Both the position numbers and the translations under genes were made by a program. A stretch of DNA of 64,000 bases from Arsukibacterium sp. MJ3 (GTDB lineage Bacteria > Pseudomonadota > Gammaproteobacteria > Enterobacterales > Alteromonadaceae), in the NCBI RefSeq assembly GCF_000987765.1, contig NZ_LAHP01000001.1, positions 124,001 to 188,000 on the forward strand. The letters run 5' to 3'. The notes under the pieces were generated by a model. That model did not search any database and was not told the DNA's origin. It saw only the letters and a list, made by a program, of their open reading frames with translations. Shown one piece after another: positions 17,976 to 25,090 of the stretch (the first letter of the stretch is position 1; each line of letters begins with the position of its first letter).

Positions 17976-19805
17976 TTACTCTGCCGATTGACGACGACGG
18001 CGCAGTAACCAAGCAAAACTCGCCAGTAACATTAGGCCAATGTGTCCAAAACCACCAGCTTTTCGCTGATAGCTGTTTTGCTCGGTGTTACAGTCTTCGG
18101 CCTGGCCGTTAGCAATAGGCAATAACTTTACCGCTTTTGTTTGATCAACCATTACCGCATTACCGCTCTCATCCAGCAATGGCTCGCCTTTAGCGTCTAG
18201 CAACGGTAATGATTGCAATACCGTGGCCAATATCTCACCATTATTATTAATGGCACTGGCATCTACTACCGTTAATGTGGCATTGCAGCCAAGTAAGCTA
18301 TTCAAATCGCGAAAGGTATCGCTGGCTATGTCGTAAATAAAGCCATGTAACCGGCGTGTGATAGTACCGCCAATTATCACTTCAGCATTACCCACAATTT
18401 GCCCCATATCGTTAATAGCTTTAGGCACAGACGATGAACCGGCAAAAAAGTCTTTTGGGAACACAATAGCGTCGGCCGCCACATCATAATAGAAAAATTT
18501 ATCCCGCCGAAAACCATTTACAGTTTTAATGGCATGCCCGGTAACGATGTTGTTATTATTAATATCTACTGCATTACTGGCCAGCCACTGTGCTGGGTCT
18601 ACTATGCCGCTCACTTCACCATTACGATATAAAGTAGCATGTGGTGCTGCATATATCCGGCTAAATTCCTGGCCAGTAAATTCATCTCTGGAACGAATAA
18701 TCCGCTCGCCATCACTGTACATGGAATGACCAACGGCTATGCCATTATCATTAACCGCATTGGCCGTACTGTAATAAAACACTTCAGAAAAGTTATTTAC
18801 CGGTACATAAGCACCGCCATTGCCTTTTTCACCTAAAAAACCAAAGGTCTGACTTAACGACACACCGCCATCGGTTTGTAGTTGCCACAGCATAGCCCGT
18901 TCTTGATAGCCATTCTGGAAAAAACGAACTGTTTGATCTCGCTTAATTAAGAATTCCAAACCGGCAAAAGTATATACTCTTTTTTGTTGTTCGGTGTTCA
19001 GACAACTTACTGTCGGCTCGCTATTACCGTTACAAATAGTGGTTAAGGTGGTAATAACGCTGTCGGCTAAACCAACCGAGCCTGAACCGGCGATAAGATT
19101 TTGGTTATTTACTGAAAACGCCCGGCTAAAGCCACCACCAAACTCGGTGTATGGCGGTAGTAATGTTATTGGCCCATTGTTATCTACTGCTACACCATAC
19201 TGAAAACCTGCTTCTGGTTGCCAAATTGTCAGGGTTTCAGGTGGTGCCGCATCTTCGTCATTAGGGTCTGCTGCCGGGGTAAAAGCTTGTTTACTATAAG
19301 ATGGCGTAGCAATACCAACAGCCACACCTAGCTCGTTTAAGTCATAAATAAATTCATCGTTAGAGCGCAACTGGTTAATATCCCGCAGTGGCAACACCGC
19401 AGGCAGAGCATTTTCAGCCTGAAGAATATTGACTGACAAACCAATTTTTTGATTCGTTAATTCGATATTTCTAGCCAGAAACAGGGTGAAAAAGTTCAGA
19501 ACCTGAGCGTCATAAATACCCTGTTTGGCATCTTCTATTTGTGCCGGGGTTAACGTAGCGGTTATCGACGCATTCTCAAAATCGATGGTAGCAACATCCA
19601 GCGGGAAATTAATAAAATCGACCCCTCGGCCGGATACCAAACCCTGACCAATTACTACAGCATCACCCTGGTCATTTAATGCTGCAGCAAATGTTGTTTT
19701 AGATACGGAATTGGGTTCAAGCTCCACTACCTGATAAACGGCAGCTACAGTAGAAAAAGCAGTTAGCAGTGGTAATAACGCTAAACTGATTCGAGATAAT
19801 TTCAT
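17976..19805 (-). CDS. DUF3466 exported protein with GlyGly-CTERM-like tail
   Basis: A 609-aa exported protein of unknown function in the DUF3466 family of marine gammaproteobacteria. It has an N-terminal signal peptide (LSRISLALLPLLTAFSTVAA). The body carries repeated short elements of the HAF type, such as AFSVNNQNLIAGSG, NAVNDNGIAVGHS, AVDINNNNIVTGHA, KAINDMGQIVGNAE and SAINNNGEILATV. The C-terminus is GGFGHIGLMLLASFAWLLRR plus basic residues, a Gly-Gly / hydrophobic / Arg-cluster tail like substrates of rhombosortase. It sits between rmf and uup, where E. coli has pqiABC. Nothing visible tells its ligand or role. Confidence 0.85.
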   Translation of the reverse strand: MKLSRISLALLPLLTAFSTVAAVYQVVELEPNSVSKTTFAAALNDQGDAVVIGQGLVSGRGVDFINFPLDVATIDFENASITATLTPAQIEDAKQGIYDAQVLNFFTLFLARNIELTNQKIGLSVNILQAENALPAVLPLRDINQLRSNDEFIYDLNELGVAVGIATPSYSKQAFTPAADPNDEDAAPPETLTIWQPEAGFQYGVAVDNNGPITLLPPYTEFGGGFSRAFSVNNQNLIAGSGSVGLADSVITTLTTICNGNSEPTVSCLNTEQQKRVYTFAGLEFLIKRDQTVRFFQNGYQERAMLWQLQTDGGVSLSQTFGFLGEKGNGGAYVPVNNFSEVFYYSTANAVNDNGIAVGHSMYSDGERIIRSRDEFTGQEFSRIYAAPHATLYRNGEVSGIVDPAQWLASNAVDINNNNIVTGHAIKTVNGFRRDKFFYYDVAADAIVFPKDFFAGSSSVPKAINDMGQIVGNAEVIIGGTITRRLHGFIYDIASDTFRDLNSLLGCNATLTVVDASAINNNGEILATVLQSLPLLDAKGEPLLDESGNAVMVDQTKAVKLLPIANGQAEDCNTEQNSYQRKAGGFGHIGLMLLASFAWLLRRRRQSAE

Positions 19806-19870
19806 TCAAAGCCCCTAATGTACTTCTAATATACTTTTCATGTACAAAAATAACACACAAAAATAATGTA

Positions 19871-21787
19871 CTACGAATTTAATGCTTCTAATTGTTCCCA
19901 GCGCGCATAGACTTGCGCCAACTTCGACTCAGTTTGCTTTAATTGGTTCAACGTTTGCTGATTATCAACAGCATTCTGTTTAAAAAACTCCGGGCTATTT
20001 ACCTGTAACTGCAATGCACTTAGCTCGGCGTCAAGTTGTTCAATCTGCTGCGGTAACAGCTCCAACTCGCGCTTTTCTTTGTATGATAGCTTCTTCGGAT
20101 TTTGAACTAAAGGATTAACTAAAGGCTCTGTTGGTTTTTCTGTCGTGTTGGCCGGGGTTACCGTTGTTTTAGCGGATAACGTTTTTGCTGCCTGACGTGC
20201 CTGATAAGCCGTAACATCATCATAGCCACCGGCAATTTCAATAATACGGCCATTACCGGCAAATAACAGTGAGCTGGTGACCGTGTTATTAACAAATTCC
20301 CGATCGTGGCTGACTAAAATAACCGTGCCTTGATATTGCTGTAAAATATCTTCCAGTAACTCCAGAGTTTCTACATCTAAATCGTTAGTAGGTTCATCTA
20401 AAATTAATAAGTTACTGGGTTTGGCAAATAATTTCGCTAATAACAGACGGTTTTTCTCACCGCCGGATAACGCTTTCACCGGCGTTCGGGCCCGTGCCGG
20501 AGCAAACAAAAAGTCTTGCAGGTAACTTAATACATGGCGGCTTTGGCCGTTTTGCTGCACTTCCTGCTTGCCGTCTGCTACGTTATCTTGCACCGTGGCT
20601 TCTAAATCAAGGGCAATTCGATGCTGATCAAAATAGGCTACTTCAATATTGGTGCCGCGCTTTACTTCACCACTATCTACCTGGTATTCAGCTAGTAATA
20701 CTTTAATTAAACTGGATTTCCCAACACCATTAGGGCCGACCAAGGCAATTCGGTCGCCCCGCATCACCAGTAAATCTAATTGATCCATTACCGGCTTACC
20801 GTTAAACGCCAGGCTAATACCTTTACCTTCAAATACCAGCTTGCCGGAGCGATTAGCCTGCTCAATATTAAAGTCGACCTTGCCTAGTTGCTCTAAGCGG
20901 GCGGCCCGCTCCTGGCGCAACGCTTTTAGTGCCCTAACCCGCCCTTCATTGCGGGTACGGCGGGCTTTTATACCTTGGCGGATCCATACTTCTTCTTCAG
21001 CCAACCGTTTATCGAATAAGGCATTATGCTTTTGCTCGTCTTCCAGCATTTTCTGTTTACGATCAAGGTATTCTTGGTAATTGCCAGGATGTGACGTGAG
21101 TTCGCCACGATCTAAGTCAATAATGCGGGTCGCCAATGCCCGGATAAACGCCCGGTCGTGCGAAATAAAAATAATAGCACCGTTAAAACTCAGTAAAAAC
21201 TGTTCCAGCCATTGAATAGCCGCCAGATCTAGGTGGTTAGTGGGCTCATCTAGCAACAAAATATCTGGTTTGGCAACAAGTGCTCTGGCTAAAGCCGCTT
21301 TTCGCAACCAGCCACCCGACAAGGTCGCCAAACTGGCCTCGGGATCCATGTCAAATTGCTGACAAATATCGCTGACTCTAGATTCTAATGACCAGCCATC
21401 ACGGGTATCCATTTCATTTTGCAGTTGCTCAAATAAACGAAACTCAGCATCGCCAGCACCTTCCAGGTTTTCTGACAGTGTATAAAACTGCTGCAGTTTT
21501 TCGGCTAAATCGCCAGCGCCTTGCCGAATAAAATCCGCTATTTTGGTCTGCAATTTTGCCGGTGGATCTTGCTCTAAGCGGCTTAACACTACACCGGTAT
21601 TAATAACAATTTGGCCATCATCTAAATTTTGATGCCCGGTCAACAATTTTAAAAATGACGACTTACCCGCACCATTACGGCCCACTAAGCACACACGTTC
21701 GCCGCTAAACAAACTAAAATCGACATGATCTAATATCGGGTTAGTACCAAATGCTAAACAAGCCTGTTGAAAACGTAATAATTCCAC
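19871..21787 (-). CDS. uup: ABC-F ATPase Uup
   Basis: Cytoplasmic ABC-F ATPase (638 aa) with two ATPase cassettes and no membrane segments. The first has Walker A GRNGAGKSS near residue 36 and signature LSGGWLRKAALARAL. The second has GPNGVGKSS near residue 350 and signature LSGGEKNRLLLAKLF. A linker of about 80 residues rich in charged residues joins them. The C-terminal 90 residues form the coiled coil typical of Uup. Uup acts on ribosomes or branched DNA and lowers precise transposon excision (known for E. coli). It lies downstream of rlmKL and the glutaredoxin-like gene. Confidence 0.95.
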   Translation of the reverse strand: MELLRFQQACLAFGTNPILDHVDFSLFSGERVCLVGRNGAGKSSFLKLLTGHQNLDDGQIVINTGVVLSRLEQDPPAKLQTKIADFIRQGAGDLAEKLQQFYTLSENLEGAGDAEFRLFEQLQNEMDTRDGWSLESRVSDICQQFDMDPEASLATLSGGWLRKAALARALVAKPDILLLDEPTNHLDLAAIQWLEQFLLSFNGAIIFISHDRAFIRALATRIIDLDRGELTSHPGNYQEYLDRKQKMLEDEQKHNALFDKRLAEEEVWIRQGIKARRTRNEGRVRALKALRQERAARLEQLGKVDFNIEQANRSGKLVFEGKGISLAFNGKPVMDQLDLLVMRGDRIALVGPNGVGKSSLIKVLLAEYQVDSGEVKRGTNIEVAYFDQHRIALDLEATVQDNVADGKQEVQQNGQSRHVLSYLQDFLFAPARARTPVKALSGGEKNRLLLAKLFAKPSNLLILDEPTNDLDVETLELLEDILQQYQGTVILVSHDREFVNNTVTSSLLFAGNGRIIEIAGGYDDVTAYQARQAAKTLSAKTTVTPANTTEKPTEPLVNPLVQNPKKLSYKEKRELELLPQQIEQLDAELSALQLQVNSPEFFKQNAVDNQQTLNQLKQTESKLAQVYARWEQLEALNS

Positions 21788-21800
21788 TACTTTTTATCCT

Positions 21801-22031
21801 TTAACCCTTAATATCCATTAACCATAACGCCACACTGGCTTGATCAAATGGCCAATACAACAGTTTATCAGCGGCTGCCAGCACCGGTATATGTAGCCTA
21901 AACTGTTGCAATAATTTTTCATCATCAATAATATCAACAACCTGAAAAGGCATGTCCGTCGTCATTAATAAGGCTTCTGCCTGCTCACATAAATGACAGC
22001 CCCAGGTGCTATACAGTGTTAATGTGCTCAT
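21801..22031 (-). CDS. Glutaredoxin-family small protein
   Basis: A 76-aa thioredoxin-fold protein of the glutaredoxin-like (DUF836) family. The redox motif WGCHLC places cysteines at 12 and 15. IPVLAAADKLLYWPFDQ has the cis-Pro segment, and the chain ends shortly afterwards, as in the family. The reading frame is open 7 codons further upstream. The chosen ATG overlaps the rlmKL stop by one base (TAATG), a common coupled arrangement. It is likely co-transcribed with rlmKL and uup. Confidence 0.85.
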   Translation of the reverse strand: MSTLTLYSTWGCHLCEQAEALLMTTDMPFQVVDIIDDEKLLQQFRLHIPVLAAADKLLYWPFDQASVALWLMDIKG

Positions 22032-24160
22032 TAGCGCAGTAACTCGAAACACACATGAATGTTCGGATTGCGTTTAAAATCTTCTGGTAAGGTTGCCGCA
22101 GATATATCTTTTACCTGCCAACCTGCCTCTTCCAGCGCTACTTTATCAATTTTAAATTTACGTTTATTATTAGAGAAAATAACCTTGCCGCCCGGGGTTA
22201 ACCGGCCAATTAGCAAGTTAAGTAACATTACATGATCCCGCTGCACATCCCAGTTATCTTCCATCCGTTTTGAATTAGAAAAAGTTGGCGGGTCAACAAA
22301 TATTAAATCGTACTGATTACGACACCGCGCCAGCCATTGCAAACAATCGGCTTGTTCAAACTGATATTGTTTAGCCTGTGGGCCATTTAGCATAAAGCCG
22401 TTTAGGGTAAAGTTACGCTTAGCCCAGTCTAAATAAGTATGTGACATATCAACGGTAGTTACTGCTTTGGCGCCGCCAATGGCAGCATGCACCGAGGCAG
22501 AACCGGTATAAGCAAACAAATTAAGCACGGTTTTATCTTTTGCTTGCTGCTGAATTAACCGCCGGGTTAAGCGATGATCTAAAAATAAACCGGTATCCAA
22601 ATAATCACGCAAATTCACCTGAAATTTAGCACCGTATTCAACCACTTCCTTGTACTGGCCGGCTTTCGCCATGGCCTGATACTGATTACTGCCTTTTTGT
22701 TTTTCACGTACTTTTAAGATCATTTTATCAGCAGTAATACCTAGTATGGTCGGAACCTGGTTTACCACATCAAACAAGCGCTTTTGCGACACCTGCTCGT
22801 CAACAGTAGACGGTGCGGCATATTCATGCACCACTACTTCACCATCGTACCAGTCAACAGCAACATTATATTCTGGAATATCCGCATCATACACCCGGTA
22901 GCAGGTAACACCTTCGCGTTTCGCCCATTTTTGTAATGGTTTTAAATTCTTAGCCAGCCGGTTACCAAAAGAGCTGCTTTCACTAAAAAACAGTGACGGT
23001 GCGTCTGAGCTTACCGCAACCTGTTTTTCAGTTAACTCAAATAAGGTAAATTCACAATCAAGCGGACCGTTGGTAAACTTATAGGTTTTACTTTTCGATA
23101 GGCGTAATGACCGCAGTAAATCGGCATTAGAGGTAATAATAGCCAGGCGCCAGCCCTGATAATGCTGTTTTAACGCCAATGCAAATTTGCTGTATAGCGG
23201 AATTAACGTAGGTAAGTCACCTAACCGCTCACCATAAGGCGGGTTAGTTACTATTACCCCAGGGCTTGCGCTAACAGCGTTACCTAATGCGGTGGCATCG
23301 GCATAATCAATTTTGATGTAATCGGCCACGCCGGCCCTGGCAACATTTTGGCGTGCTTTTGCCAACGCCCGCTCATCGTTATCGCTGCCATAACAGAGAA
23401 TTTGTGCCGGCAGGCTGCGCTCTTCAGCTTTGGCTGCCACTTTAAGTTGTTGCCATACGCTGGCGCGATGTCCAGGCCAACCTTCAAAAGCAAAACGTTC
23501 ACGTTGTAAACCGGGTGCTTTGTTTAAGGCCTGTAGCGCCGCTTCAATAATAATAGTGCCGCTACCACAAAACGGGTCAAATAACGGTTTATCAACCGTC
23601 CAGCCGGAACGCTTTAATAGCGCGGCGGCCAAATGTTCTTTCAACGGTGCTTCGCCCTGACCAGCTCGGTAACCACGCTGATGTAAAGACGGACCAGAAA
23701 AATCTTGTAGAAAATGGAAAAAGTTTTTCTCTAATCTTACCTGAAAACGCATATCCGGGTTTAAGCGGTCAACATCGGGTCGTTGGCCGGTTTCTTCCCG
23801 AAACTGGTCAACAATGGCATCTTTTAAGCGCATGCCACCAAACTGGCTGTTATCAATAGTGGCATGTTTACCGACACAATCTACCGCCAACGTTTGGCGA
23901 ATGGTCATTAACTGCGGCCAGTCAATTTTACGGGCGATTTGATAAAGATCGGATTCTGCTGTTACCGCTTCAGATTGGATCAGCCGCATAATGCGGGTAG
24001 CCAGCCGTGACCACAAACATAACTGATAAGCACTATTAAGCTCGGCTTTAAAGCGCACGACACCCATCGATACTTTTATTACTTCACCATGATGATGGCG
24101 TATCTCATCAGCTAATAGCTCTTCGACGCCTTTTGACGTTAAAGCCCAGAATTCCAGCAT
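22031..24160 (-). CDS. rlmL: Bifunctional 23S rRNA methyltransferase RlmKL
   Basis: Makes m2G2445 and m7G2069 in 23S rRNA. The 709-aa fusion has a THUMP domain (about 45-155) and an RlmL methyltransferase domain (about 160-385) with FDPFCGSGTIIIEAAL and VTNPPYGERLG. The C-terminal RlmK methyltransferase (about 440-709) has LNLFAYTGSASVHAA and FVDPPTFSNSKRM. An upstream TTG three codons earlier is possible, but the ATG at 24160 has a closer AAGG. In E. coli the gene lies near zapC and pyrD; here a 24-kb stretch separates them. Confidence 0.96.
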   Translation of the reverse strand: MLEFWALTSKGVEELLADEIRHHHGEVIKVSMGVVRFKAELNSAYQLCLWSRLATRIMRLIQSEAVTAESDLYQIARKIDWPQLMTIRQTLAVDCVGKHATIDNSQFGGMRLKDAIVDQFREETGQRPDVDRLNPDMRFQVRLEKNFFHFLQDFSGPSLHQRGYRAGQGEAPLKEHLAAALLKRSGWTVDKPLFDPFCGSGTIIIEAALQALNKAPGLQRERFAFEGWPGHRASVWQQLKVAAKAEERSLPAQILCYGSDNDERALAKARQNVARAGVADYIKIDYADATALGNAVSASPGVIVTNPPYGERLGDLPTLIPLYSKFALALKQHYQGWRLAIITSNADLLRSLRLSKSKTYKFTNGPLDCEFTLFELTEKQVAVSSDAPSLFFSESSSFGNRLAKNLKPLQKWAKREGVTCYRVYDADIPEYNVAVDWYDGEVVVHEYAAPSTVDEQVSQKRLFDVVNQVPTILGITADKMILKVREKQKGSNQYQAMAKAGQYKEVVEYGAKFQVNLRDYLDTGLFLDHRLTRRLIQQQAKDKTVLNLFAYTGSASVHAAIGGAKAVTTVDMSHTYLDWAKRNFTLNGFMLNGPQAKQYQFEQADCLQWLARCRNQYDLIFVDPPTFSNSKRMEDNWDVQRDHVMLLNLLIGRLTPGGKVIFSNNKRKFKIDKVALEEAGWQVKDISAATLPEDFKRNPNIHVCFELLR

Positions 24161-24319
24161 AACAACCAACCTTCAAATAAAATGGCCGACAGTATAACAG
24201 AATGTGCTTTAAACACGTTTGAAGATTTGTAATAGCCTGCAGTATTGTTGCTTAAAACAGCAGGCTGCTGCTTAAACCAGCAAGTAAACAGAATAACGAA
24301 AAATAACTTAACTAACATC

Positions 24320-24348
24320 TTGCATAGCCTCTCTAAAAAAACTATTAT
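24320..24348 (+). promoter_or_regulatory. Sigma-70 promoter for the initiator tRNA
   Basis: TTGCAT, a 17-nt spacer and TATTAT, followed by a GC-rich discriminator (GCGCCCCGC). Such discriminators are typical of stable-RNA promoters under stringent control. The tRNA begins 19 nt after the -10 hexamer. Confidence 0.75.
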
Positions 24349-24366
24349 GCGCCCCGCAATGACGGA

Positions 24367-24443
<77 letters not shown>

Positions 24444-24479
24444 AATTGATTGTGACAGTGGTATTAGTTAAAAGCCCTC

Positions 24480-24532
24480 GGGCTCCTCTCTATAACCACG
24501 GGGCGAAGGTTAAAATCCGGCTCCCGCAACCA
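24480..24532 (+). pseudogene. Decayed initiator tRNA 3' half
   Basis: Begins GGGCTC as in the anticodon arm, then has an insertion and several changes. It ends with AAAATCCGGCTCCCGCAACCA-like sequence that matches the tRNA 3' end almost exactly. The T-arm is damaged and the 5' half is absent, so no functional tRNA is expected. It lies between the two intact copies. Confidence 0.8.
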
Positions 24533-24588
24533 AATGCCGACATTGCAAATAAATACTAAACACACTCTGCTCGGTGTTTAGTTTCGGA

Positions 24589-24665
<77 letters not shown>

Positions 24666-24668
24666 ACT

Positions 24669-24690
24669 AAACCGACTATTAAGTCGGTTT
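24669..24690 (+). terminator. Intrinsic terminator after tRNA-fMet copy 2
   Basis: AAACCGACT / AGTCGGTTT 9-bp stem with a 4-nt loop, continuing in a T run. Confidence 0.9.
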
Positions 24691-24708
24691 TTTTGTAACT
24701 AATATTTT

Positions 24709-24762
24709 ATAACCCGAAGGTCGTCGGTTCACTCTTCAATAAGATCAGGGCTCCCGCAACCA
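24709..24762 (+). pseudogene. Decayed initiator tRNA, third trace
   Basis: 23 nt identical to the tRNA from the anticodon loop to the T arm, then an unrelated stretch of about 18 nt. The exact acceptor end GCTCCCGCAACCA follows at 24750-24762. It has its own terminator-like hairpin downstream (AACCAGC / GCTGGTT plus T run, 24770-24793), as an original tRNA gene would. The interruption falls inside the T arm. Confidence 0.8.
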
Positions 24763-24769
24763 ACATCTT

Positions 24770-24793
24770 AACCAGCCAAGTGCTGGTTTTTTT
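24770..24793 (+). terminator. Terminator after the third tRNA trace
   Basis: Seven-bp stem AACCAGC / GCTGGTT, loop CAAGT, followed by TTTTT. Confidence 0.8.
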
Positions 24794-24852
24794 GTATCTA
24801 AAATTCGTGATCCCGATTGAAAAAATATAGCTTTCCCTCTTGTGGAAATTTT

Positions 24853-25062
24853 TTATGCCCGAAATATGTGTTTCTGTGTCAATTCTGTGACGAAAACCTG
24901 GTTGCTGTTCTTATAAGAGCGGCGCAGGTAAAACGCCACGTCGTGCTCTTGCTTAATGCCGGCATCAAGTTTGATGCCGAGCTGGTTTGGGTTTTGTCTT
25001 TTAAAATCATCGGCCGTGGTAATCTTCAGGGTAGCTGTTGTTACAGCAAAGTGGATAATAAA
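24853..25062 (-). pseudogene. Gene fragment without start codon
   Basis: A 69-codon open stretch on the minus strand with protein-like composition (for example TTADDFKRQNPNQLGIKLDA and KQEHDVAFYLRRSYKNSNQ) and no usable ATG, GTG or TTG start. It is bounded upstream by a stop. It looks like the remaining 3' end of a lost gene next to the tRNA array. I do not recognise the family. An overlapping plus-strand ORF is also open but less protein-like. Confidence 0.35.
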
Positions 25063-25090
25063 TCATTGCTGCATTAATACTACGATCAGT

